Made by a program: the position numbers and the translations under genes | Source of the DNA: SIG603 sp964369415 | Lineage (GTDB): Bacteria > Bacillota > Clostridia > Oscillospirales > Acutalibacteraceae | DNA: 64,000 nt | Reading direction: 5' to 3' | Assembly: GCA_964369415.1 (NCBI GenBank) | Contig: CAYJFP010000007.1 | Coordinates: 27,511 to 91,510 of the forward strand | In this document: piece after piece, positions 36,490 through 45,704 of the stretch | How the letters are laid out: the number at the start of each line of letters is the position of its first letter | Numbering within the stretch: the first letter of the stretch is position 1 | The notes under the pieces: generated by a model | Told to the model about the DNA's origin: nothing | Seen by the model: the letters and a program-made list of their open reading frames with translations, nothing else | Databases searched by the model: none

Positions 36490-39093
36490 TTATTTGCCAT
36501 AATAGGCTTTAAGATAAATTTCTTTTATATCTTTCATTAAAGGATACCTTGGGTTTGCGCCTGTGCATTGGTCGTCAAAAGCATTTTCAACCATTTCATC
36601 AAGAGTATTTAGGAAGTCTTCCTCTTTGATTCCATAATCTTTGATGCATTTTTTAATTCCAACTTCAGCTTTTAGTTTTTCGATAGCATTTATGAAGTTT
36701 TCAAGTGTTTTCTCATCATCTTTGCCTTTAAATCCAGCAAATTCTGCTAGTTCAACATATCTCTCTTTTGCCTTTGGATACTCATATTGTGAGAAACTAC
36801 CCATTTTAGGTGGAACCTCTACTGCATTATATTTAATAACAAGAGTCATAAGAATTGCATTAGCCACACCATGTGGTAAGTGGTGATACGCACCTAATTT
36901 ATGAGCCATTGAGTGGTTAAGTCCTAGGAATGCATTTGCAAACGCCATACCAGCTAAAGTTGAAGCTTCTGCCATTTTTTCACGGGCAAACACGTCAGAG
37001 CCGTTGTTATAGCAAGTAGGTAAGAATTTAAACACGTTTTTAACAGCTTTCATAGCAGGACCATCAGTAAATTCTGAAGCCAATACAGATACATATGCTT
37101 CAACCGCATGAGTAAGAACGTCGATACCAGAAGCACTTGTAAGTCCTTTTGGTTGACTCATCATGTTGTCAGTATCGACAATAGCCATGTGAGGCATGAT
37201 TTCATAATCAGCAAGCGGATATTTTGTGCCTGTTGTTTCATCTGTGATAACAGCAAAAGGAGTAACCTCTGAGCCTGTACCTGAAGATGTTGGAATAGCA
37301 ACAAAATGTGCTTTTTGTCCCATTTTAGGGAATTTGTAAATTCTCTTTTTGATATCCATGAAGTCCATAGCCATGTTTGCAAAGTCAACTTCTGGATGTT
37401 CGTAAAGAACCCACATGATTTTTGCAGCATCCATAGCAGAACCACCACCGAAAGCGATGATAACATCTGGCTCAAAAGAAGCCATAGCCTTAGCGCCTTC
37501 TTTAGCACAAGCTAATGTTGGGTCTGGCTCAACATCTGAGAATACAGTGTATTTTATGCCAATTTCGTCAAGCTTGTCTGTTACAGCTTTTGTATAGTCA
37601 TTTTGATAAAGGAAAGTATCTGTTACGATAAACGCCTTTTTATCATTCCACTCTGTTTTAATTTCATCAAGTGCAAGTGGCATACAACCTTTTTTGAAAT
37701 ATACTTTTTGAGGTGTTCTAAACCAAAGCATGTTCTCTCTCCTCTCGGCAACTGTCTTAATATTAATTAGGTGTTTTACTCCAACATTTTCAGAAACAGA
37801 GTTTCCGCCCCATGAACCACAACCAAGTGTTAAAGAAGGAGCTAGTTTGAAGTTGTAAAGGTCACCGATACCGCCGTGAGAAGAAGGTGTATTAATAAGA
37901 ATTCTACAAGTTTTCATAGCTAGTGCATGCTTGTCCATTTTTTCCTTTTCATTTACATTAACATAAAGAGAAGAAGTATGTCCATAACCACCATCTGCTA
38001 TTAAATGTTCAGCTTTTTCAATCGCATCGTCAAAGTTTTTAGCTTTGTACATAGCTAGAACTGGAGAAAGTTTTTCATGCGCAAATTCTTCTGAAATATC
38101 AGTACTTTCAACTTCACCAATAAGAATTTTTGTTTCTTCAGCTACTTTAACTCCTGATAATTCAGCAATTTTAAATGCAGTTTGTCCAACAATCTTAGCA
38201 TTTAATGCACCATTAATTATGATTGTTTTTCTAACTTTTTCAGTCTCTTGCTTTGTTAAGAAATAGCAACCACGTTTTTCAAACTCAGCCTTTACTTCTT
38301 TATATACGCCCGACAGTGCAATTACAGATTGTTCTGACGCACAAATCATACCGTTATCAAATATTTTTGAGTGAATTATTGAGTTTACAGCCATTCTAAC
38401 ATCTGCTGTATCGTCAATTATCGCTGGAGTATTACCTGCACCAACGCCGATAGCAGGTTTACCCGATGAATAAGCAGCTCTAACCATTCCAGGTCCGCCT
38501 GTTGCAAGAATAGTGTCGGCTTCTTTCATAACTAGGTTTGTAAGTTCTAGGGAAGGCACGTCAATCCAAGCTATAATTCCTTCTGGAGCTCCTGCTTTAA
38601 CAGCAGCTTCAAGAACAACTTTAGAAGCGGCTATAGTACAATTTTTAGCTCTTGGATGAGGACTCATTATAATTCCGTTTCTAGTTTTAAGACATAATAA
38701 AGTTTTAAAAATCGCAGTCGAAGTTGGGTTAGTTGTAGGTATAACAGCTGCAATAACACCGATAGGATCTGCAACTTTTCTAATACCAAAAGCCTTGTCT
38801 TCATCAATAATTCCACAAGTTTTTGTATCTTTGTATGTGTTGTAAATATATTCTGAAGCATAATGGTTTTTTATAACCTTATCTTCAACAACACCCATGC
38901 CTGTCTCTTCAACAGCCATTTTAGCAAGGGGAATCCTCGCCTTATTTGCAGCAATCGCCGCCGCTTTGAAAATTTTGTCTACTTGTTCTTGACTGTAGTT
39001 TGCAAAAATCGCCTGTGCTTCTCGAACTCTGTTTAGAGCTTTATTAAAGCTTTCAGCATTGTCCACAATTTCATAGCCTTCATTTACTTTCAT
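36490..39093 (-). CDS. adhE: Bifunctional acetaldehyde-CoA/alcohol dehydrogenase
   Basis: AdhE, 867 residues, reduces acetyl-CoA to ethanol with two NADH in fermentation and forms spirosomes in many species. The N-terminal aldehyde dehydrogenase half has the catalytic Cys in NGMICASEQSV. A linker leads to the iron-dependent alcohol dehydrogenase half, with FGGGSAMDAAK and the metal ligands in DVLTHAVEAY and NHSMAHKLGAYHHLPHG. Length and domain order are standard. The upstream 378-base gap contains a Rex-like operator, which fits redox control. A LysR gene lies upstream on the same strand. Confidence 0.97.
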   Translation of the reverse strand: MKVNEGYEIVDNAESFNKALNRVREAQAIFANYSQEQVDKIFKAAAIAANKARIPLAKMAVEETGMGVVEDKVIKNHYASEYIYNTYKDTKTCGIIDEDKAFGIRKVADPIGVIAAVIPTTNPTSTAIFKTLLCLKTRNGIIMSPHPRAKNCTIAASKVVLEAAVKAGAPEGIIAWIDVPSLELTNLVMKEADTILATGGPGMVRAAYSSGKPAIGVGAGNTPAIIDDTADVRMAVNSIIHSKIFDNGMICASEQSVIALSGVYKEVKAEFEKRGCYFLTKQETEKVRKTIIINGALNAKIVGQTAFKIAELSGVKVAEETKILIGEVESTDISEEFAHEKLSPVLAMYKAKNFDDAIEKAEHLIADGGYGHTSSLYVNVNEKEKMDKHALAMKTCRILINTPSSHGGIGDLYNFKLAPSLTLGCGSWGGNSVSENVGVKHLINIKTVAERRENMLWFRTPQKVYFKKGCMPLALDEIKTEWNDKKAFIVTDTFLYQNDYTKAVTDKLDEIGIKYTVFSDVEPDPTLACAKEGAKAMASFEPDVIIAFGGGSAMDAAKIMWVLYEHPEVDFANMAMDFMDIKKRIYKFPKMGQKAHFVAIPTSSGTGSEVTPFAVITDETTGTKYPLADYEIMPHMAIVDTDNMMSQPKGLTSASGIDVLTHAVEAYVSVLASEFTDGPAMKAVKNVFKFLPTCYNNGSDVFAREKMAEASTLAGMAFANAFLGLNHSMAHKLGAYHHLPHGVANAILMTLVIKYNAVEVPPKMGSFSQYEYPKAKERYVELAEFAGFKGKDDEKTLENFINAIEKLKAEVGIKKCIKDYGIKEEDFLNTLDEMVENAFDDQCTGANPRYPLMKDIKEIYLKAYYGK

Positions 39094-39221
39094 TACTCAA
39101 AAACTCCTTTGCTATATTTTTTGAATTGGTACTTAAATAGTATCATTTAATTATGAAAAAATAAACATAAATTACAAATTTTTCATAAATAAATTTGCTT
39201 TGAAGTATCGTTTCTTTGAGC

Positions 39222-39239
39222 TTGTTAAAATTTTAACAT
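39222..39239 (-). promoter_or_regulatory. Rex-like operator upstream of adhE
   Basis: TTGTTAAAATTTTAACAT (plus strand) is a near-perfect inverted repeat that differs by one base from the clostridial Rex pattern TTGTTAA-N4-TTAACAA. It lies 129 bases before the adhE ATG. Rex is the NADH/NAD+ sensor that represses adhE in several Clostridia. The remaining bases of 39094-39471 are AT-rich with no other clear feature. Confidence 0.7.
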
Positions 39240-39471
39240 ACTTTTTCAAGCATGTATATACCAAAATAAGCATAGTGGTATTACAAAAAATACATAACAG
39301 TATAAATACTTTAAATTTTATTTAATTTTAATAACTTTTTTATTCAGTATGCATAAAACAAACCGAAACAAATGTCATTTTCTATGGCTACAATAATTAA
39401 ATCCAGTTTATTCTTATCAAATAATGTCAAAAAAACGAATAATGATGTAGCTGAAATTTGTTTCGGCTTTA

Positions 39472-40401
39472 TCAGACTATATGGAGTAATGAACTCTTTT
39501 TTAATTTAATATTTTCAATAAATATCTTTTCCTCTAAACTCATGTTGTAATTTCTCTTAGTAATTAGCAAGTCAACATAGTTTTTTTCATCTAAACCCTC
39601 TACAAATAAATGTTTAAGGTTGACCTTTTGGACATAACTTGCACTCATATCAGCTGCCCATATATATGAATATGGTATAACTTTAATTAAATCAACAGCA
39701 CTTGCCCTATCGCAAACAATCAATTTCTTCTTAGCCTCATAGTGTTCTTGATTCTTTTTTGCGATTCCTATATTAGATAAAGGCAAATAGTCTTCTCCAT
39801 AATCAATTTCTATATAAGAAGCAAACTCTTCTTTTGTTATATAATCACTCGTTATTGTTTCAGCACAAACTATAGGCCTAGCTTTAAACCTTGAAACTTC
39901 TTCATATCGCAAATCCTTTCCGTCACATACTGAATAGAGCCCCGGCAAATACATTTCCTGCACTCTTACTATACCAAGCTTAAAATTACCTTGTAAGATA
40001 TTTTCAAAAGCCGTTGCAGTACTCGTTTCGCTGTAAACTATTTCTATTTCTTTATTTTCATCAAAAGATGCCACGGTTTTTCCAAACGCCACCGTAATGT
40101 AGTTGGATCTTGGAACAGATATATTAAGACTTACTTTTTTCTTTTCATTATTTTTATACGCACTTTCAAGAGATTCAATGCGCATTAAGATTTTTTTTGC
40201 TTCTCTTAAAAATTCTTCACCTTGAATAGTAGGAATTATACCCTTAGATGTTCTTCTAAAGATTTTTATGCCAACCGACTCTTCAAGTTCCTTAATACTT
40301 CTACTTAAATTTGGTTGACCCATGTATAAATTTTCAGCTGCCTTTGTTATAGAAGCGGTCTTCTCTACTTCAACAGCATATTTTAAATGGAGTATATTCA
40401 T
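39472..40401 (-). CDS. LysR family transcriptional regulator
   Basis: A 309-residue regulator. The N-terminal winged helix-turn-helix reads KTASITKAAENLYMGQPNLS with RSIKELEESVGIKIFRR behind it, and the rest is the periplasmic-binding-protein-like effector domain. Effector and targets are unknown. It is transcribed in the same direction as adhE and ends 378 bases upstream of it, so it could regulate adhE, though LysR genes more often act on divergent neighbours (here the RNase H gene). Confidence 0.9.
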   Translation of the reverse strand: MNILHLKYAVEVEKTASITKAAENLYMGQPNLSRSIKELEESVGIKIFRRTSKGIIPTIQGEEFLREAKKILMRIESLESAYKNNEKKKVSLNISVPRSNYITVAFGKTVASFDENKEIEIVYSETSTATAFENILQGNFKLGIVRVQEMYLPGLYSVCDGKDLRYEEVSRFKARPIVCAETITSDYITKEEFASYIEIDYGEDYLPLSNIGIAKKNQEHYEAKKKLIVCDRASAVDLIKVIPYSYIWAADMSASYVQKVNLKHLFVEGLDEKNYVDLLITKRNYNMSLEEKIFIENIKLKKSSLLHIV

Positions 40402-40587
40402 AAGTTTACCTCCTTATCATATTCTCTCATATAGTTCATAATTTAATTATACTCTTATTTATTATTAAGTCAAGCTATTTTTCTTATAAAAACACCAAAG
40501 TTTATAATTGTTTCATGTGCATTTTCACTATATTTTAATTCTTTTAAAGCATTACGAGCTAATTTTTAAATATTTTTCACATTATAA

Positions 40588-40616
40588 TTGAAAGTAATCA
40601 TTAATAATGGTATTAT
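40588..40616 (+). promoter_or_regulatory. Sigma-A type promoter of the RNase H gene
   Basis: TTGAAA (40588-40593), a 17-base spacer and TATTAT (40611-40616), 31 bases before the ATG. Confidence 0.7.
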
Positions 40617-40646
40617 ATATAAAAATTATTTGACAGGAAGAATTGT

Positions 40647-41273
40647 ATGGCAAAAAAAATTTACTGCGTTAAAGCAGGACGAAAAACAGGAATTTACCAC
40701 ACTTGGGACGAGTGCAAAAAACAAGTTGACGGCTTCTCAGGTGCTATTTATAAAAGCTTTTTAAAAATGGATGAAGCCGTATCCTATATGGGTGATGTTT
40801 CTGAAAAAGCCAAACCCGAAAGCACAAATATAACAGAAAAACCTTTAAAAAGCAATACAGATAAAGCTATCGCCTATGTTGATGGAAGCTACAAGCATGA
40901 AACAAGAGAATTTTCTTGTGGAGCAGTTTTATTCTACAAAGGCGATGAAAAACATTTTTCAAAAAAATACGACGACCCATCTTTGGCTGAAATGAGAAAT
41001 GTAGCCGGAGAAATAATGGGTTCTGTCACTGTTATCAGATATTGTTTAGAAAATAACATTCCCGAAATAGACGTTTATCATGATTATGAAGGAATTTCTA
41101 GATGGGCAAAGGGCGACTGGAAGGCTAATAAAGAAGGAACAAAATCATATAGAGACTTTTGCCAAAAAAGCGCACAAAAAATGAAAATTAATTTTGTTAA
41201 AGTAAAGGGACATTCGGGCGATAAATATAATGACCTTGCCGATGAACTAGCTAAAAAAGCCCTTGGAATTTGA
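40647..41273 (+). CDS. Viroplasmin-domain ribonuclease HI
   Basis: A 208-residue protein in two parts. Residues 1-45 form a viroplasmin/RNase H1 N-domain (KIYCVKAGRKTGIYHTWDEC...VDGFSGAIYKSF) that binds RNA:DNA hybrids in eukaryotic RNase H1. Residues 70-208 form the RNase HI domain, with catalytic acids in AIAYVDGSYK, LAEMRNVAGEIMG, IDVYHDYEGISRW and NDLADELAKKA. It removes RNA from hybrids such as R-loops and primers. An acaggaag ribosome site precedes the ATG. Confidence 0.92.
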   Translation: MAKKIYCVKAGRKTGIYHTWDECKKQVDGFSGAIYKSFLKMDEAVSYMGDVSEKAKPESTNITEKPLKSNTDKAIAYVDGSYKHETREFSCGAVLFYKGDEKHFSKKYDDPSLAEMRNVAGEIMGSVTVIRYCLENNIPEIDVYHDYEGISRWAKGDWKANKEGTKSYRDFCQKSAQKMKINFVKVKGHSGDKYNDLADELAKKALGI

Positions 41274-41322
41274 AAAACATAACATATTTTCACCTTTAAA
41301 TTAAAAAGGAGAGTAAATCACT

Positions 41323-42273
41323 TTGAAAAAGCATATCACTGTTAAGCAAAACGACAGCGGTCAAAGATTAGATAAGTTTTTAACTAAAAATTTCACTAAT
41401 TTACCTATGTCAATGTTATATAAATGCATTAGAAAAAAAGATATCAAGGTAAATGGTAAAAGGTGTGAAGCATCTCAAAAGCTAAAGGTAAATGATGAAA
41501 TTTACCTGTTTCTTCACGATGAGTTTTTGCAAACAGCACCTAAGGAATATGACTTTTTAAAAGCTCCATTAAAACTTGATATTATATACGAAGACGAAAA
41601 TTTACTAATAATTGACAAAAAGCCCGGTCTTATAGTTCACCCTGACGAAAACTATCATTTCGACTCATTAATAGCTAGAATTCAGCATTACCTTTATAAA
41701 AAAGAAGAGTATAACCCCGAAAACGAGCACGCCTTTGCACCTGCTTTGATTAATAGAATAGATAGGAACACATGTGGGCTCATAATGGCCGCTAAAAATG
41801 CAGAAACCCTTAGAATAATGAACCAAAAACTTAAAGAGCGAGAAATACATAAATATTATTTACTTTTAGTTCATGGTATTCCGAAGGTAAAATCATGCTT
41901 ATTAAAGTCTTATTTAGAAAAAAATGAAAAACAAAACAGAGTTTATATTTCAGATACTCCTACAAAAAACAGCAAAACTATTTTAACAAGATATGAAGTC
42001 ATAAAGGAAAACAAGGGAAATTCTCTTTTAGAAGTCGAACTATTGACAGGCAGAACTCATCAAATCAGGGCACATCTTGCAAGCATCGGGCACCCGATTT
42101 TAGGTGATGGTAAGTATGGAACTAATGAAATTAACAAGAAATTTGACTATAAATATCAGGCTTTACAGTCAAATAAGTTAATATTTGATTTTAAGAGTGA
42201 CGCACTTTCGCTTGAATATTTAAATGGTAAAATTTTTACCGCAAACCCACCTTGGTTTTCTAAATATATTTAA
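41323..42273 (+). CDS. RluA family pseudouridine synthase
   Basis: A 316-residue RNA-modifying enzyme. The S4-like RNA-binding N-domain reads SGQRLDKFLTKNFTNLPMSM. The catalytic motif is INRIDRNTCGLIMAA with the active-site Asp. The later GRTHQIRAHLASIGHPILGD is typical of RluA/C/D. The start is TTG at 41323, with aaggagag 9 bases upstream. The target uridine in rRNA or tRNA cannot be assigned. It follows the RNase H gene by 49 bases. Confidence 0.92.
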   Translation: MKKHITVKQNDSGQRLDKFLTKNFTNLPMSMLYKCIRKKDIKVNGKRCEASQKLKVNDEIYLFLHDEFLQTAPKEYDFLKAPLKLDIIYEDENLLIIDKKPGLIVHPDENYHFDSLIARIQHYLYKKEEYNPENEHAFAPALINRIDRNTCGLIMAAKNAETLRIMNQKLKEREIHKYYLLLVHGIPKVKSCLLKSYLEKNEKQNRVYISDTPTKNSKTILTRYEVIKENKGNSLLEVELLTGRTHQIRAHLASIGHPILGDGKYGTNEINKKFDYKYQALQSNKLIFDFKSDALSLEYLNGKIFTANPPWFSKYI

Positions 42274-42282
42274 TTCTTTTTC

Positions 42283-42311
42283 TTGATTTTTAAATAGAAA
42301 AATAGTATAAT
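42283..42311 (+). promoter_or_regulatory. Sigma-A type promoter
   Basis: TTGATT (42283-42288), a 17-base spacer and TATAAT (42306-42311), 32 bases before the ATG at 42343. Confidence 0.75.
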
Positions 42312-42342
42312 TATGTAAATAAGCTCATAAAGGATTGAAATA

Positions 42343-44268
42343 ATGATTGAATTAAGTCAGACAAAACAAAATATATATAAAGAATCTTGTCCCATTATTA
42401 TTAAAAACGGCACTGTTTTTAAAGATGAGGACAAGTTGTTTGCTATGCTCGAAATAAAAAGTATCTCATCTATTCCAATTACTTCTATTATGGTTGATTT
42501 ACATGTTTTTAACAGAGCTAACAATGAAGTTGAAGTTATTAGAGACTACATGTACCTTACAGATAATCTTGAAAGAGGGCAAGAATTTGGCAGTGATACA
42601 TTAATAGAACTTAGTGCACCGTCTTCTTTAACACTTGCAATCGCTATAAGGCGCATAGTTTTTTCGGATGATAATATTTGGGACGGCTCTAACTCCATTT
42701 TGTTCGAAGCTCTTCCGGAACTTAAAACAATAGAAGAAGAACTTGAAGAAGAAGAGACTGTCGCACAATATAAAAGAGATTTTAATAACATTTTTGCAGA
42801 AAAAAAAGACGTCGAATCTTTGTATGTTCCATCATTTTATAAAGATTTGTGGTTTTGCTCTTGTGGCGAGATAAATCATAATTACGAGGAAAAATGTTTT
42901 AATTGCGGTGCTATGTATATTCCTCAACAAGAACATATTTTCAATAGGGTTCAACTTGCAAGTAATTTAGAAGATCATAAGAAATACTTAATTAAAAAAG
43001 CCGAAGAAGAAAGGCTTGAAAAAGAAAGACTTGAAAAAGAAGCCGAAGAAAAAAGGCTTGAAGAAGAAAGACTTGCTTTAGAGGAAAAAGAAAGACAAAT
43101 TAGAATAATTAAACACAAAAAAAGAATCAGAATCATGGCTATCAGCATCTCTATACCCGTGGCAATAGCCATAATGGTTTATATTTACATATTAAATGTT
43201 TACTTGATTCCAAACCAAAAATACAATGATGCCATGGGAATGCTCTCTAGCGAGCAATATGACGAGGCTATATCCACACTTGAATCGTTAAACGGATATT
43301 CAGACAGTGCTTTTAAAATTCATGAAGTAAACTTTGCAAAAGCAAAATCACTTTTGGAAGATGGTAATTTAGACGAAGCTATCACAATTTTTGAGTCTAT
43401 AAAAGACAAGATTAATGTTACCGAATTTTTAAATCAAGCTTATTATCAGAAAGCTTTAATACCATATAACGAATCTGATTTTGTCACTGCTATAGAGCTT
43501 CTTACTCCAATTTCAGGCTATAGCGATGTCGACGACTTACTATTAAATGCAAATTATCAGCTAGCTTTACTTTATACAAGCGAAGGTAATTTTGAGGCTT
43601 CTATCCCATATTTCGAAAAATTATCAGGAACACATTCTACGGAGCTTCAAGCGGTTTACTTTACTTATGCACAAACCCTTTATACCGAGGGCAATACCGA
43701 AGAAGCAGAAAAATATTTTGCATACATCACATCTACCGAGCTTGCCGCACAAGTTAATGAGCTTCATTATCAAACAGCGGTTGCACTTTTAGCCGAAGGA
43801 AAATTTGACGAAGCTTCTGTAATTTTCACAGAGCTTGGCGACTACAGCGATAGTAAAACACAGGTTTTGGGTATAGAATATGCTAAAGCAGAAGAGCTCT
43901 TTAATGCTGGACTTTATTCCGAGGCTATTCCTCAGTATGAAAAAGCAGGAGACTATCCAGGTGCATTAGATAAAATCAACGAATCTTACTATCAAATAGC
44001 CCTAAAAACCTTGAATGACGGTGAGTATATCGAAGCATCTGAAAAATTCACAGCTCTAGGCGATTATAGAGATTCAGCCACAAAGGCGGATGAAGCCATT
44101 TACAGACTTGGTTCTGAGCAATTAAACAATGGTGATGTTGTCGATGCTTATAACACATTATATGCAATTAAAGACTACTTACCAGCTCTTCAGTTACTCG
44201 GCTCAAACAGTTTATTTTATATTTATATTTACGATCCTGGTAACGGACCTAACCCACTTTATGAATAA
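42343..44268 (+). CDS. Zinc-ribbon, coiled-coil, single-helix protein with TPR-like repeats
   Basis: A 641-residue protein of unknown role. Residues 1-150 form a beta-rich domain. A zinc ribbon follows near 177-193 (CSCGEINHNYEEKCFNCG), then a charged coiled coil made of ERLEKE-type repeats (about 217-250), one membrane helix (about 266-285) and, outside the cell, a series of 30-to-50-residue tetratricopeptide-like repeats with recurring G-D/N-F/Y-x-E-A and Y-x-D-S motifs (for example LGDYSDSKTQVLG, LGDYRDSATKADE). It ends in a short tail. It could sense or scaffold at the envelope. No enzyme domain is seen. It has its own promoter and terminator. Confidence 0.8.
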   Translation: MIELSQTKQNIYKESCPIIIKNGTVFKDEDKLFAMLEIKSISSIPITSIMVDLHVFNRANNEVEVIRDYMYLTDNLERGQEFGSDTLIELSAPSSLTLAIAIRRIVFSDDNIWDGSNSILFEALPELKTIEEELEEEETVAQYKRDFNNIFAEKKDVESLYVPSFYKDLWFCSCGEINHNYEEKCFNCGAMYIPQQEHIFNRVQLASNLEDHKKYLIKKAEEERLEKERLEKEAEEKRLEEERLALEEKERQIRIIKHKKRIRIMAISISIPVAIAIMVYIYILNVYLIPNQKYNDAMGMLSSEQYDEAISTLESLNGYSDSAFKIHEVNFAKAKSLLEDGNLDEAITIFESIKDKINVTEFLNQAYYQKALIPYNESDFVTAIELLTPISGYSDVDDLLLNANYQLALLYTSEGNFEASIPYFEKLSGTHSTELQAVYFTYAQTLYTEGNTEEAEKYFAYITSTELAAQVNELHYQTAVALLAEGKFDEASVIFTELGDYSDSKTQVLGIEYAKAEELFNAGLYSEAIPQYEKAGDYPGALDKINESYYQIALKTLNDGEYIEASEKFTALGDYRDSATKADEAIYRLGSEQLNNGDVVDAYNTLYAIKDYLPALQLLGSNSLFYIYIYDPGNGPNPLYE

Positions 44269-44278
44269 TATTTGACTT

Positions 44279-44310
44279 AAAAGTTTTGTGCCTTTGCACA
44301 AAACTTTTAT
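44279..44310 (+). terminator. Terminator after the TPR gene
   Basis: AAAAGTTTTGTGC pairs with GCACAAAACTTTT around a 4-base loop. The U-tract is mainly within the 3' arm. Confidence 0.75.
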
Positions 44311-44333
44311 TATGAAAAGAGAAAGGACTTTAC

Positions 44334-45698
44334 ATGAGTAATAAAAACTTTGGAGCAAACAAAATGGGAACACAAAAAATGCTCCCACTAATCTTATCTA
44401 TGGCATTGCCATCTATGTTTTCAATGCTTGTTCAAGCTTTATACAATATAGTCGACAGCTTTTACGTTTCAAGCTATGACCCTGATGCTTTATCGGCAGT
44501 AACACTTGCATTTCCTATACAAAATATTTTAATCGGATTATCAGTAGGTACTGCTATAGGCGCTGGCTCATTAATCTCAAGAAAACTTGGAGAGAAGAAT
44601 ATAGAATTTGCCAATAAAACCGCTTCTACAGGCATGGTTTTATCTGTACTTACCTCTATCCCCTTTGTTTTCTTTGGCTTGTTTTTTACCCGTCCATTTT
44701 TATTGATGTTTGAAAGTAATGAAAATATTATTTCAATGGGTATGGATTATCTTTCTATTACATCAATTTTTTCATGCTTTGTCTTTGTCCAAATTGCAGG
44801 TGAAAAAATCCTTCAGTCCACAGGAAATATGATTTGGCCTATGATTTTGCAGCTTATTGGTGCTATTACGAATATTTTGCTAGACCCTGTTTTTATTTTC
44901 GGATATTTTGGCATTCCAGAAATGGGTGCCTTAGGTGCTGGAATCGCCACTGTTATCGGCCAATTTGTTGCGGCTGTCATTACACTGATTGTCATGTTTA
45001 AGCAGAAACATGAAGTTGTAATTTCATTTAAAGGATTTAAATTTGAAAAATCAGTTTTGATAGGTATATATAAAGTGGCAATCCCTACAGCTGTTATGTC
45101 AAGTATTGCTTCTATCATGGTTATGGCTTTAAATGCAATTCTTGCTACATTCTCTACCGCTGCATACACAGTTTTAGGTATATTTACAAGAATGCAGTCA
45201 TTTGTTTTAATGCCTGTTTTTGGTCTTTCAAACGGACTTATGCCTATTCTTGGCTATAATTATGGCGCACGAAACAAAAAGAGACTAATGAGTGCTCTTA
45301 AAATCGGTATCATCCTAGCATTAATCATAAACACTACAGGAACCGCTATATTTATGATTTTCCCAAGTGAACTTCTGTCAATTTTTAATGCTACTCCCGA
45401 AATCTATGAAATCGGTATACCTGCTATGAGAATATCTTCTGTCTATTTTATAACAGCTGCTATCGGTATCATAATTTCAACTATGTTCCAAGCTGTTGGA
45501 AGAGGAATGTACAGCCTTATCAGCTCACTTTTAAGACAACTATTTGTCATCGTTCCTCTTGCTTATTTTCTCTCAAAAATCAGCTTAACTGCCTTTTGGT
45601 ACGCCTTCCCAGTGGCTGAGATCATTGCAATGATTGCTATTTTCTACTTTTTCTTTAAAGTTTATAAAAATGAAATCAAGCCTATGGGCGATACATAA
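44334..45698 (+). CDS. MATE family multidrug/metabolite exporter
   Basis: A 454-residue transporter with 12 predicted helices, coupled to Na+ or H+. The two MATE halves are visible. The first has LPSMFSMLVQALYNIVDSFY and the second has GLSNGLMPILGYNYGARNKK. An agaaagga ribosome site precedes the ATG. Substrate and resistance phenotype cannot be inferred. It starts 24 bases after the preceding hairpin, so it may depend on read-through or on a promoter that I could not identify. Confidence 0.92.
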   Translation: MSNKNFGANKMGTQKMLPLILSMALPSMFSMLVQALYNIVDSFYVSSYDPDALSAVTLAFPIQNILIGLSVGTAIGAGSLISRKLGEKNIEFANKTASTGMVLSVLTSIPFVFFGLFFTRPFLLMFESNENIISMGMDYLSITSIFSCFVFVQIAGEKILQSTGNMIWPMILQLIGAITNILLDPVFIFGYFGIPEMGALGAGIATVIGQFVAAVITLIVMFKQKHEVVISFKGFKFEKSVLIGIYKVAIPTAVMSSIASIMVMALNAILATFSTAAYTVLGIFTRMQSFVLMPVFGLSNGLMPILGYNYGARNKKRLMSALKIGIILALIINTTGTAIFMIFPSELLSIFNATPEIYEIGIPAMRISSVYFITAAIGIIISTMFQAVGRGMYSLISSLLRQLFVIVPLAYFLSKISLTAFWYAFPVAEIIAMIAIFYFFFKVYKNEIKPMGDT

Positions 45699-45704
45699 TA
45701 GCTA

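Noticed and set aside
37161..37508. 115-codon minus-strand frame inside adhE
   Set aside because: It is a shifted reading of the AdhE alcohol dehydrogenase domain, with Leu-rich nonsense sequence.
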